Source of the DNA: Zonotrichia leucophrys gambelii
Lineage: Eukaryota; Chordata; Aves; Passeriformes; Passerellidae
Reading direction: 5' to 3'
Assembly (NCBI RefSeq): GCF_028769735.1
Contig: NC_088178.1
Span: forward strand, 19,790,357-19,854,356
Length of the DNA: 64,000 nucleotides
The notes under the pieces were generated by a model that saw nothing but the letters and a program-made list of their open reading frames with translations, was not told the DNA's origin and did no database searches. How positions within the stretch are numbered: position 1 is the first letter of the stretch; every line of letters starts with the position of its first letter. The translations under genes were made by a program, and so were the position numbers. Below are positions 1 through 11,900 of the stretch, piece by piece.

Positions 1-730
1 TCATAGGAACAGGCTATTAGCAGCAGCTCACACCCATGAGCTAGAGGGGCTTCCTAGGAAAGAGATAAGGCACAGCAGCCTCAGCCAAGCCCAAGGACTC
101 AGCCAGCTGTTTGACTCTAAACTACCCTCAAGAAGCTGCCCAGCAGGTCTGGTGGGAAGGTCAGCTCCATCCAGCTAGGAATCTGCCCTGGCTGCATTCT
201 GGTAGAGGAGAAGGTGGTCAGTTTGGGACAACACAGCAGGATGGATGCACTGCTGCACAGGCAATCCTGGCTTCCAGGAGGGGAAGAGATGCTCTGAGGA
301 AATGCACTAGCAGGTAAAGCACCCAGTGTTATTCCACGCTGCCCACTGAGCATAGGAAGGAGTATTCACCTCACTTTTCCCTCCCTGCGTTTAGGACTTC
401 AGAACCGACATGATCAGTCACAGGGAAAGCACCTGACAGCCCCTCTGCAGGCAGCAGCCCAGGCACCGAGGCATAGACTGCCCCCCCCAAAGCTTAGCCT
501 CTTGTTGCAATGCCTATTTATGCTGCCTCATTTAGTCTGTTACAACGTAAAAATAAGTAACTTTCCCAGCTTCCCCTTCGTTACAACAGAGGAACTGGCC
601 CATGTAAAGAGATCTACACACCATGCCCTGAACTGCCAGTGCTTATCGAGCCCACAGTGGTCAAGGAAGCACAGACCGCTGTGAACGACCAACACCAGTG
701 CCAGGTCAGCCCGAGGCCACGCAACTGCTG

Positions 731-810
731 CTACCAGGGGGGTGACAGTGGCCGCCTCCTGCTGCTGCTGCTACCAGGGGGGTGACAGTGGCCGCCTCCT
801 GCTGCTGCCG
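731..810. repeat. 40-bp tandem duplication
   Basis: Bases 731-770 are repeated at 771-810 with a single difference near the end (T in the first copy, C in the second). The unit begins CTACCAGGGG and ends in a CTG run. The near identity of the copies suggests a recent duplication. Confidence 0.95.
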
Positions 811-939
811 CGTTCCAGAGCGAGGGCCAGCGGGAGGCCAAGCACCTACACGAGCCGGCACTCAAAGCTGACATTGTGTCGCAGCAGCGGGGGAGGCCTG
901 GTACTGCCACCCTGCCCGGGGGAGGAGGGAAGAGCCATC

Positions 940-1690
940 TGAATGGTTACATTGATGCCGACGGCTGGGGAAAAGAAAGCTGCCCGGCCGCCGGGGGCTG
1001 CTCGCGCCCCGCTGCAGAGAAGCCCCAGGAGACCACAGCCCTCGGCTGCTCGGCGTACCCGCGGCTCAGCCCGGTGCCCACGGCAGGAGCCGGGCAGAGC
1101 CTCGCTCAGCCTTGCTGCCACCCCAGCCAGTCCCTCTGGCAAAGGGCCCGGTCCCGCTGCCGCCGGAGGGAGCGCCGGGTCCCCCCGCCCGGGCGGTTCC
1201 CGGCCCGGCTCGGGTGTGGCGCGGACGGGCCCGGAAGCGGGGCCTGCGCGGCTGGAAGGGCCGCAGCGGGCCCTCAGAGGCCCCGCGCCGCCGCCGCGAT
1301 GTGTGCGGGTTCAGCCACCTTCCAGCGAGCCCGCGGGGCTACTCCGCTGCCTGTGGAGCTGGGACGATCCCGCCAAAGTGCCAACAGGGCGATGCCGATC
1401 TCGCTCCTGAGGCTGCGCAGCCGGCGGTCCCTGAGCCGGGAAGCAGGCGTACCCCGGGCTCGGGCCACCGGCCAGCAGTAGGGAGGCAGCCCCGTCACGG
1501 CCGGGACCCAGCGCGGCCTCTGGCAGAGGCCGGTGTTTGTGCCACGGAACAGAGCGTGGAGGAACAGTCCTTGCCCCCGGCCGGCTGGGAAGGCATCCCA
1601 GCCTCGCACGGAGGGGCTGGCTCTGCCCCGAAAGAGAGCGGCCGACTGCTCAGGGAATGGCACCCTTCCCTGGCACCATGGGTGCGTTGA
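940..1690. promoter_or_regulatory. CpG-rich block, possible CpG island
   Basis: This block is GC-rich and dense in CpG dinucleotides, in contrast to the CpG-poor DNA from about 2800 to 14000. Both strands have open frames across it (for example 876-1481 plus and 1274-1723 minus), as expected when stop codons are rare by composition. I recognise none of these peptides. It could be an alternative promoter, an intronic island of the gene starting near 2400, or part of one large island. No splice or start signal fixes an orientation. Confidence 0.5.
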
Positions 1691-2279
1691 GACAGCGGCA
1701 CCAGGCTGTGAGCCAAGGAGCACTACAGCTCCTCACAGGACCCTGTTGCTTTTGAGAAAAAAAAAACCACAAACCCAAAAACCATTTCAACACCTCAACT
1801 CGGGCTCCACTTGTGTCCCTCCGTCTGACACGGGCAGGTTTGCACACCGGTGGATTTACCACACGGTAGTGCGGGTGCCCCCCTTTCCGGAGAGGTGACA
1901 GCCTCTACAGCCGCACCCAGCGTGATCACCCGCCATGGGCACGTCACAGCACCACAACACCCATCCCACCCATCAGGCCACGGCCTCCCCACCCCTGTGC
2001 TGAGGAGACACCACACACCCCCTCCCATGACCGTGAGCATCCCAGGTGACGGGAAAATGGACATATACACACACGAACCTCCTCCAGCAGGAGAGCTAAC
2101 AGGTGCCAAGCAGCACACGGCATCCCCGGGGCAGGACCCACCATTCCCGGCAGCAAAGCTTAACTCCGCAAAGCAGCTAAACCCTGCTAAGGCCTCCTCA
2201 GCATCCTCTGGCTCGGCAACCACCTTCCGAAGCCCCCTCAGCACATCCCAACGACCAGCCTCGACCCACCGCTAACCTC

Positions 2280-2700
2280 GGACACCTCCACCCAAACTCC
2301 CCCTCGCAAACACCCCAAATGACCGCTAGAACAGACCAGACACCCCCAACCCGACCCCTGCCAGGCCAGAACGTGCCCCACACCCTCCACCCCACGGCCG
2401 CCCGCACTCACCGCCAGCCGCACCCCGTTCTGCCGCCGCCACGGCCGCCCCCGCCATTAAAGCGGGAAGCCCCGCCCCTTCGCCGCTGCCGATTGGCAGA
2501 AAGCGCAGAGTCCCACCCCCGGGAGAGCTGCGGCCAATCAGCGCGCCCATCGCGTCCCGCCCGTTCCGTCGCCACGCCCACCGCAGAGGGCTTGAGGGCC
2601 CGGGCGGGCTCTGCCTGTGGAGCCGAGCGGTGTGAGGGGAGAGTGGAAAATGGCTGGGAAGGGATGAGGGCTGCGGCAGGGTCAGTGAGCGGTGTGGAGT
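2280..2700. promoter_or_regulatory. CpG-island promoter with paired CCAAT boxes
   Basis: The block contains a GC box (CCCCGCCCC, about 2471-2479), a CCAAT box on the minus strand (ATTGG at 2493-2497) and one on the plus strand (CCAAT at 2533-2537). This is typical of a TATA-less housekeeping promoter. On the minus strand a GTGAGT donor lies at 2411-2406, so transcription probably runs leftward. The gene served lies outside the window. In mammals, as I recall, ELOVL1 is the next gene beyond MED8 and has a non-coding first exon, but nothing here proves the identity. Confidence 0.6.
2412..2460 (-). other. Putative first exon of a leftward gene (ELOVL1 candidate)
   Basis: On the minus strand the sequence ends at 2412 and is followed directly by a consensus donor (GTGAGT at 2411-2406). 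The stretch downstream of the CCAAT and GC boxes would be exon 1; its 5' limit is a guess. A minus-strand ATG at 2458-2456 opens a frame through the donor that reads MAGAAVAAAERGAAG, an alanine-rich peptide I do not recognise. The exon could be non-coding, as expected for ELOVL1, or encode this short N-terminus. No second exon was found in 1-2400. Confidence 0.35.
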
Positions 2701-4530
2701 GCTGGCTCGAGGGTGGTGGTGACGGCATGAGGGAGACCAGTACAGGTCCGTAAACCTGCGGTGTCACAGGCTTTTATCCCGCTCGTGACACCGCAACAGG
2801 CACCACGAGCTTTCGGAGACACCGGGCAGAGCCCAGAGACGCCGGTCCGGACCGCGGGCAGTTTCCAGAGGGTTTCCGTCCTGTGGCGCCTCCACAGCCA
2901 GGCCAATCTGCATCCTAAAAAGTGCCCGGGACTTGAGTCGCGCTCATCTGCTCTGAAGGCGTTTTCAGAACTCACTATTCTAATTGTTAGGAATCATCTT
3001 CTCATTTCCAGCTTAATTTGATGCACGGCTGGTTTATAAACACTTATTCCTGTGCCAGCGTTGTAATTTATCTCACCACGGTCTTGCCTTGGTGTTCATG
3101 CTGCAGTGTGTTTGTAGACTGCAATCATCTCTCTCTCAGCCATTACAGGGAACACTAAACAAGTTTTTCCAGCATTTTCTTACTAGTCTGCCTTACTGTT
3201 CCTGCCCCTAATGCCATGGTAGCTCTTTCTGCTGTTCACATTTCCTCTCCTGAGGATGGGGGACCAGGAGCAGTTACAGACTTGCGCTCACCTAGTGAGA
3301 GTTTCCCACCTGGACACAGGCAGGGCTGCATTTGCAGAGGTAGGTCAGTGTCTCTTCTGGTGACTTTCTTGCCTTTTTTGGTGGTACAGCATTCATTTAC
3401 TTTCCCCTACATTGTCAATGCACTACAACATTCTGATTTCATCACGTTACACCTAATATTTGTGCCAGTCTTTAAGGAAAATAATTTATAAAAATATCCA
3501 CAAAGTACCTCAGTAGTAACCTGTGTGTCCTGATATGCTCCCTTTCCTCAGTCTTTGCTTCCACTCCTTCCCACATGGAATTCCTGTGCTTGTTTCTCCC
3601 CCAACACCTACCATGGTTACCTAACTGGTCCCAAGGTTCAGAGCTGCTTCCCTGGAAGACACACAGGGCCTATAGCTTTATAGAAAGGGGTTTTTTTAAG
3701 CTGTCAAGTTAGTCGACAAAATAAATGTTATTTTATCCTCCATTTCGTGCCTGTGTTCTGTGTTACTCTTTAACTGGATACTGTTAACACCAGACTGGCA
3801 GAGACAAAGCAGTCTAGATTGCTTTTCTCCCTTGTTAAGTATAGGCATCAGCCTTGTTTGTTACTCTTCACTGCTTTTCTTTTTTGTTCTTTTATTTTGC
3901 AACATTATTTTTAGTTTATTTGTGTTTCAATTCAATGGAAACCCTGCTACAAAGTTTGTAATGAAATTACAGATCAATGGATTCCTTCAGACTCCCTCAT
4001 ACTGGATTATTTTCCACCTTGTATCCTGCATCACATAGCTTTCTCCAAGCATTCCTCTCTCCTCTGGATCCACCCTTGCTGGCAGGCTTGTCAGGCTCTA
4101 ACAATGAGCCCCAAATTGCACATCCCAGCCTCTTCCTGCTATTGGAATTAATTTCCAGGTCACTGTCTTTTCTTCTGCTCTGAATGCAATTTATTTCTCC
4201 TCTCTTGGTCCTGGATTCTACTTCCCTGTTGTGTCTGCCACATCCATCATTTCTGTATGGTATTTGCTCATCAGTTTTTTCATTTCTATTGCACCTTCTG
4301 CTTCACTCCTTAATTCTCCAACACATCTAGTAGATTTCACCATTTTACTTCTCCTCCATCAGTTTGTTGTTCTTTTCACACTCACTAGCTTTGATGAGTT
4401 CCCTTTGTCTGCACATTGGCCTTTGTTTACTTCCCATGCTCAGCAGGTGTGTGGGCTCCTTGGTGCTCACCCTTCCCACACGTTGGCAGTGCTGCAGCAG
4501 CCTGGGCAGGAGCTCCAGCTGGAGCAGGGA

Positions 4531-4584
4531 CCCTAGGCTGCAGGAGCACCCTGGGCTGCAGGAGCACCCTGGGCTGCAGGAACA
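4531..4584. repeat. Three copies of an 18-bp tandem repeat
   Basis: The unit CCCTGGGCTGCAGGAGCA occurs at 4531-4548, 4549-4566 and 4567-4584. The first copy has A for G at the fifth base and the third copy has A for G near the end. Confidence 0.95.
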
Positions 4585-7500
4585 TGGATTTGGTGCTGTG
4601 CTCTCCAAGGGGTGATGCAGGGTCCCCTCCTAACCCCTGGGGACAGCCTCCAGCAAGGACTTGACTAATGTGGTATGTGTTGTGGATCTGGGTTTCTGCC
4701 TTCCAGTTTCTTTGGAAGCAAGGTAGCACAAGAACACATAGCAAAGAAAATCCCTCAAAAAAAAAGGGAGGTTGGGGGACACAAGTGGTGTGACCTGTTG
4801 TGTACAGCCTGATCTTCCCCAGGTGTCTTGGGACAGAATCTTTCAGAGATGAGTAATCTTCTGCTTGCATCGTGAATCCTGCCCATCTGAGCTGAAATCT
4901 GGGGAGAGAGGCTGTTTGCAGCCAGCCAAGCGTGTCACCCTGACTACAGTCTGGACCACCAGACCAGAGATGATCCTGTCACATGCCTGCACGAGGGAGT
5001 TCTGCCTGCTCTAGCCACTCCTGCAGCTGGCACAGCCCTACAAGTCATTAATTCTTCATCTGCAATGCAAGAAACAACCTGAGCTGGCTCCCAGCAGCCT
5101 GGGCTGCACCAGACCCCAGTCTGGAAAAGCTTAAGCTCCTTCCTCCATTTCTTATCCTGGACAACAACATAAATTTTCACTTTAGCTTTAGTGAGGGTCT
5201 TGCTGGTCCTTCTTAGCATGGGGACTCAGTCAGATGGAGGTGGGTGGGAACCTCTGCATTCCTCCTTTGCACTGTTCCCTCCACTGCTCCTTGTCTCCTG
5301 CTTTCTCCTTGCTCCTTGCAGAGCCAAGGGCGCCTCTCCCTCCCCTCACAGCTCTGCCCTGGTGCAAAAAGCAGGCGTGGGCTAATGTAACTTGCTGAAG
5401 GCACAAATACTGAAGCCATCCTCAGTGCACACAATTACCAGACTATCAGATGGGAAGGTCTGTAAGAACTAAGCAATGGAAAAGGAATGAAGTTCATTGA
5501 GAGGTTATGACCTCAGGGATTAGTAATGATAATTTTTTTTCTGCATGTAATGAGAGATGCTGGTGCAGTGTTGCACCTTTTCTGGTGCCAGTCTTGAAGA
5601 CTGGTTTAGGCTCACCATGCACCTGGGTGGGAAGGAGGTTTCAGTCTCTTCAGGTGTCAAGTTTCTCAGTTTTTTGACAATTTAGAAATTCTAAAAATCT
5701 TTGTTTTCTGGGGAACTAAAATATCCTTTTTATCATGCCTGCTTTATATAGTAAATTTGTATTTTCTTGTTCAATGAATTTATAGCTATGAATTTTTTAA
5801 AATACTGATCAATTGAATGGTGAGAGGTTTGTTAGGCAAAAACATTAACATTATTCTACTTGAAAAAATCTAAAAGAAAATAAAAACTTCAAATGAATTC
5901 AGTGAAATTAAACACATAAACAATTGGCCCTGTCATTTTTCAGTAATGTATTTGACACACATAGTAAATTTACACACCTTAATACACTTGAGGAGTGGAA
6001 AGATGATTTACAGGTCCTCCCATCCTTTTCTATTTAATCCTGAAAAACCAAAAATTTTGCATGTGATCAGATAAAAACAGTGAATGTAAATTGGCTCTCT
6101 AATGTTGTTTTACCCTTCTCCCTTTCCCTGAGGTTGGGCTCTAAAGCAGTATCAACCACAAATCATTGCTGCACACTTTCTCTGTGGCTCCATGGAAAAA
6201 ATGGTAAGTTGAACTTGCTCACAATCTCAATGCATCCAAGAAATGCTCCTACAACACCTCTGTCTATACTGAGAGAATTAAAAAAGCCTTTTATGGCCAC
6301 TAAAAGTGGTGAGAGATGGCACTACTCAGCACCTGAAGGCCCATTAAATGACATCATGTCACTCTGCAATTTCAGAAAGTGGAGGTGGGCAGGTAGGCTG
6401 TGCCTGGGCATGTGTTCAGGCTGATGTGTTGCCTCCTTCCACGGCTGATATCAAGATTAAGTGACTCACCTTGTGAAAAATTTTTGTTATTTGTGCTGAT
6501 TACATTGTAGTGGCAGTAAAGGCCAAGTACCCCATTACTGTTGCTCTCTTCCCTTAAGCCAAAAGAAATGCTTGCATTCCTGGAATCTGAGTTCCCCATA
6601 AGCCCCTCAAGCTACCAGCAAACAACCCACAACATTTCTGTAGCCAACAGGCACGAAATGGCCCCACTGAAACATGACAGTATAGATTTACATTAAAATG
6701 CCACCTACAAAAAGGCACTCCCTGAGATGGAAGGGGCAGTGTGAGCATCACCTGGGATCTTGCTGGCACTGTGGTGGTGCCCTGGAGCTTTGACAGCAGA
6801 CTTTCACCCCGGTGTGTTTAATTGCTGGACTTTGCCTGCCAGCTGGGGTGGGCAGCACACATGACTGTTGTTTCCTACTGAGACAAGAATTCTTTGTCAG
6901 CTGCATAGCAGCCTCTCCAGTGTGAGCCCTGCCACCCACTTCCAAGGGTTGGCAGCATCACCCCAGCAATACAGGGCACCCTGGGGTCCTCCACAGACAT
7001 GCCAGAAGTTTCAACCCACTCTGGACCTGTTAAAGCATCCTTACTTGTTCCTGTGTCCTAGAGGATAGTCTTATGGAATAATGGTGCTTGTTTCAAATCC
7101 ACCAAATCATGGGGCAGGGGGAGGGAAAGAAGCTGAGCCATAGCCACAGCAAGGTGTCTGAGGATCCTAAAAGCTTGGAGAAGCCCATTCTTCAGTGTCT
7201 CTGCACAGCAACAGGGATGGTAAATACTCCATAATACCTCAAATACCTTGAGGTGGTCCCCTCAAGGCCCAGAGTGCACTGGCAGGAGGCGGGAAATGGT
7301 CAGGAGGTCGGAAGGTTTCAGGACATGTAGCTCAACAGGAGTCCTTGGTTACTGTACAAGTGTTGGTGCCTGGCCACAGGCCACACCTTGGCAAAAGACC
7401 ACAGGAACTCTGGGAGCTCTGTCTCTTGTAGGGACATGAAAACTGCCCCTTCTCAGGGACCTTTCAAGGCTGGGCACATGGGCACATGCTCCTGAAGAGA

Positions 7501-8723
7501 GAAAAAGCAGGTGATGAGAAAGCCACGGCCCTACTCATCCTCAGAGTCCCCTTTCCATACGAAGTAATTTCATTTCACCTCTGTGATTTAAAGCCCACAG
7601 GAGTTGATAATCTCTGGCAACCTGTCCCAGACTGCCTGGGGCCTGAGGGAGCAGCTGGGTGAAGCTGTGTGACTTCTTCACTCAGGGAGTTGGGATCACA
7701 GTCAGATTTGGTGACTCGACACCCATACGCCACGCTCCACAGCTGTGTCCCAGGACTGTCCTCCTAACTTATGGAACAGAGGTGCCATGCAGCTCCATGG
7801 AGTGACCAAAGGCAGAAGAAAAAACCCTCTCAAGTGCTTCAGGCTGTGCTGGGGACTTTCCTGAGAAGATTTTGCCTTGACCTGAAGTGGCCACGAGTCT
7901 CAGCAGAGGCTGCCCAGGGCAGGGGTCGCAGGTGCTGCACCTTGGCCATGGGGCAGTGGGGTGTGAGCTGCCAGGCATCAGGCTGAGCATGCTGCTGGTC
8001 ACTCCACAGGGACTAAGCCATAGAAAGGATATTGTCAGAGCAGAGGATTGTTCTGGGAGAACAGGCTGCACAAAGAGGAATTGTTTTGCCATGAAATGAG
8101 GCCATGTTTAGCTCCAGCCAGGGCTGGGCTTTGCCTGCCTGTCTGGGCTGGAGGCTGGCAGGGGATACTCTCCTCTCTGGCCTGCCTGGCATCTTCTCTG
8201 CTTCTGAGGTTGTCCACTGGCACAGTCAGCAGCACAAGTACCTGTCCTGAGACCCACGGTGGGTCGGGAGAAAAAGGAAATTGAGGGATAAGAAAACTTG
8301 TGGCAGGTCTGCCATGGCCCACTGCACCTGCCTGGCAGGTCCAAGGGGCACAGGGAAAGGGGAGAGTAGCAGTGAGGCAGTGTCCATGGCAAGGGGCTGC
8401 ACTGTTTCTCCCAGTAATAGGTGTAATAGGTATACTCACCTCTCCAAAAAGTGTTGTTGATAGCCTCCTTGAATGCGTGTGAGGGGACAAGCATCTTACA
8501 CCTGAGCTCCAGCAAGACACACCAGGGAGCATAGGACACAGAGGCAAAGGGAGAGGGAGCTGCGTGCTCAAAACGTGGGTTGGAACACTCCAGTAATTTC
8601 CTATTGGTTTTACTGCCTGTGTGAGTGAATCCCAACATTTAAGTGGAATGGTGGTTGCACCCACAGAAGCATTCTGTGAGTCATTATTTCCCCAGCAGCT
8701 GCAGTGGGGCTTCCGCAGCCCGT

Positions 8724-8823
8724 GCTGCCCGGCTCCTCCTGGGGCTGCCCGGCTCCCCCAGGACTGCCCACCTCCTCCCGGGGCTGCCTGGCTCCTCCCG
8801 GGGCTGCCCGGCTCCTGCCCAGC
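8724..8823. repeat. GC-rich minisatellite, about five 20-bp units
   Basis: Units of the form CTGCCCGGCTCCTCCYGGGG begin at 8725, 8745, 8764, 8784 and 8804, so the period is 19-20 bp with point differences between copies. The array keeps the minus strand free of stop codons, which explains much of the 320-codon open frame there. Confidence 0.9.
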
Positions 8824-8937
8824 TGCGGGGGGGAGCTGCACACGTGGGAGCTCCCGCACAGCCCCGTGTGAAATCAAGTCACAACCAGGTGCATTGTTCT
8901 GCTGACAGAGCAAAACAGGCTGTGCCATCATGACAAC

Positions 8938-8952
8938 GATGATGATGATGAT
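8938..8952. repeat. Short GAT trinucleotide repeat
   Basis: Five tandem GAT triplets. On the opposite strand they produce the isoleucine run in the spurious minus-strand open frame 8035-8997. Confidence 0.9.
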
Positions 8953-11900
8953 TGATGCTGTTTCTACTGCTGTGATGTCCATAGAGCCCAAATACACAAA
9001 AACAAGACAGCCAAAATTGGTTCCACAGTCTCACTTATGCAGAACATGTTTCTCAGGGGGATGCAAACCTTCCTGTGTTAGCTACTGCCATGGGTTCTTG
9101 GGGCAGTGCTTTGAAGTCCTGCCATGATGCTGCAGCAGAGCAGGAGACAAGAGCTGTCTCTCATATCACACAGCAGGACCACCCCGACTTCAGTACCAAA
9201 AATAAACTCCACATAAACATCCGCTGCATGTTTCAAAGGCAAATTCCCGTGGGAGCAGCACACCTCTGTGCTGCAGGCCAAGGTGCGCAGAGCCCAAGAT
9301 TGGGAGGTGGCAGGGGGAGACAGACATGTCCCACTAAAGCCACCTGGCAACAGGCATAGAGGTCTGCCTTCAAAAGTGGAACATCCTGGGAAATGCTGCA
9401 GCTTTGAAATAACACCCACAGACAGCAAAGCCCCAAAGCACGGCCTTTACCCCAATGCATGGCCAGCAAATAAAAAACTTCATGCAAAAGTACCCTGGGG
9501 CACAGTCTTTACTCAGAGGAAAGCAGCTACCATACCAGGCTGGACTTAGCACCCACTGCTATTTCAGTGCAGAAACTGCTTGGACACAATGGTAGCAAAG
9601 GGAGAAGGCTTAGAATCAGCAGGTAAATCAATGACAGAATCTGAGCAGCAGTGATAAGATAGCTGCAGCAGGAACTACAGCTCTTGAACCCCTGACTTTA
9701 GAAAATATGCATCTCAGTCAGAAATATACATGCAGTAATTTCCTTTCTTTAAAAAACACACACCAAAAATATAAAAAGGACAAAGGCTTCTCCTTCAGAG
9801 GAGCCAGACAGCATGCTTTGCATTACGCTTATATACAGGGTTACCCCTAGGGAAATTGCAGAAGGTTTTCATTAATTTCTAAGTGCAGGTTTCCACCAAG
9901 ACAGTGTTCCTGGATCCAGCCAGAGAGCTGCAGTATCATAGGAACAATAAATAAACTGTGGAATCACATCAGCTTGAACTATTTTTATGGCATGTATTAC
10001 AAACACATCCAAACATCCCATTTCTTGAGCATGAGCTTTTACCACCACAGCATCTCTGTGAGGTACAAAGTGGTAACATTTTATGTCCAAGACAGTTGAA
10101 GATTTATTGCCCTTGGGGGGAAGGAGGAGATCCATGGGATTTTTTGAAAACAGCTGTGTATTCATTTGTAGGCACTAGCTGTCACATAGACAGGCTCTCC
10201 TCCCCTGGGACCACCAAGCTCATGCAGGGAGCCCAGGGAAAAGCAAAGACCCAGACTGGGGAGTTGTTTCCAACACTTGACCACTTACCCTGTGCTTGTG
10301 CCTTTGACTTCCAAGCAGTCTCTGAGCTTTTCAGAGGTCAGTTAAAATGCATCTTCTGCTGCTGTTTCCACGTGTTTGTCTCTCCTCAGTGAACTGCAGG
10401 TGAAGCTGCTTTGGAAACAATGCAGATGAAAAAGTTAGCTGAACACCCTTTGGCAGCACTCACCCCATTATCTTGCTTCTTAGCATAAAAAGTGCTCTGG
10501 CTTCCTCAACCCAACCACCACAAGACTTCTTCTTTGGTCCCAGATGTTTCTGGCAGAAAAACCCTATCCTAGTAGGAGGATGGAAACCAACCCTGCCTTA
10601 CCTGTGGTATGGAACTGAAGAGGTTCCCCTCACTCCTCTGTCCCCCTATATTTTCAGTTGCTTCTTCCCTCACATCTCACACACTTCACTTCCACTATAA
10701 AGGCTTAATGACATCAACTTAAAAGATCTGTAGGTTAAAAAAACAAACAAAATGTTATGATTTGCTTGTTTAAACAGAAGACATCTGTGTGCACATCGCT
10801 GCTTGGGGACGGGACAAGAGAACAAACAAGCAGCAGGTGTTTGTCGTGCTGATCACTGGATGCAGAGAGATGCAGGGAAGTGGTGGCACCACTCTGAGCC
10901 TCATGGCTCCCAGGGATGATGCAGCCCAGGGCAGCAGCAGGACAGGCTGTGGGCACGACCCAGCATGGCTGCATGTGCAATACAGACTGGGAACAGTGGG
11001 CCTGTGGGTAGCTGGGCAGGAAGGAAAGGCAATAAATATCTCTCTCCTGCATTTGGGAGAAGGCCAGATGAGGCATTCCTGTCATGAGGGTGAAACACTT
11101 TCCACTCTAACAGTAACTCAGGAGGATGTTAAAAAACAGTTGCATAAGGCAAATGTTGAAAACTCTTCAGTCTGGGTATCCTGCATCTAAAAAATAACAT
11201 TCATTTTTAAACATCCAAACTATTAATGCTGAGATCCAGTACCACAAGGAAACCTGGAGAAGCTCCAGAGAACAAGCAAGTTGATGTTATGCCAGCATAT
11301 TAAAAGAGTAAACAGGATGGCCTAGTAAACAGGTGTGTCTATTCAATAGACATCCTATGGAAAATAATGACCAAAAAATATGTGATCATATTGATAAAGA
11401 CTTAAAGCAGAGAAATGTAAATACCAATCAACAAGGATTACAGACAATAAGCCTGTCAGACTAACATGATAAATTTTTTGGTACATTCTTCAGTATCAGA
11501 GAGCTGGTACAGCAGTGTGTGCAGTCAAGGAACAAGCTCATGGGTGGCCTGGCCAAGTGTGAGGCAGGAGAGGAGCTGCTCCCCTCCGGGAGCAGGCACT
11601 GAGCCTGTGTTTGCAGCAGGGTAAAGCTGGTTATAGGTACTGAGGGGAGGTTTGGGGGGCCAGAACAAATCTGTGCCCTTCTCCATCACTCTCCTGCACC
11701 TGAACTGGAGCCCAGACACCCTAGCAGCACCTGTCATTCCAGGTCTGAGCTTCCTTCCTGCCAAAATTATCCTGCTTGGAAGAGATGAGTTCAAAAGGGA
11801 TTGGATAAGGCAGGGGAAAAAAACACAAGAGTTCAGAATGGCAGCACATCCCATGCTCACAGGAAGTGTGCTTCCCAATCACCTACTTGGCTGCTGCAAC

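Larger units (their letters stand above)
1..2279. other. Left flank without a recognisable coding exon
   Basis: I see no exon here that I can assign to a known protein on either strand. Open frames are short or are compositional artefacts of the GC-rich part. If a gene starts at the promoter near 2400 and runs left, this would be its first intron. The stretch contains a 40-bp tandem duplication at 731-810 and a CpG-rich block from about 940 to 1690, listed separately. Confidence 0.5.

Noticed and set aside
1112..1690. 192-codon plus-strand open frame in the CpG-rich block
   Set aside because: Overlapping open frames exist in several frames and on both strands, the mark of GC composition, and the peptide matches nothing I know.
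8035..8997. 320-codon open frame on the minus strand, the longest outside SZT2
   Set aside because: It runs through the 20-bp minisatellite and the GAT repeat, which remove stops by composition. The peptide has no recognisable domain and no supporting splice or promoter context.
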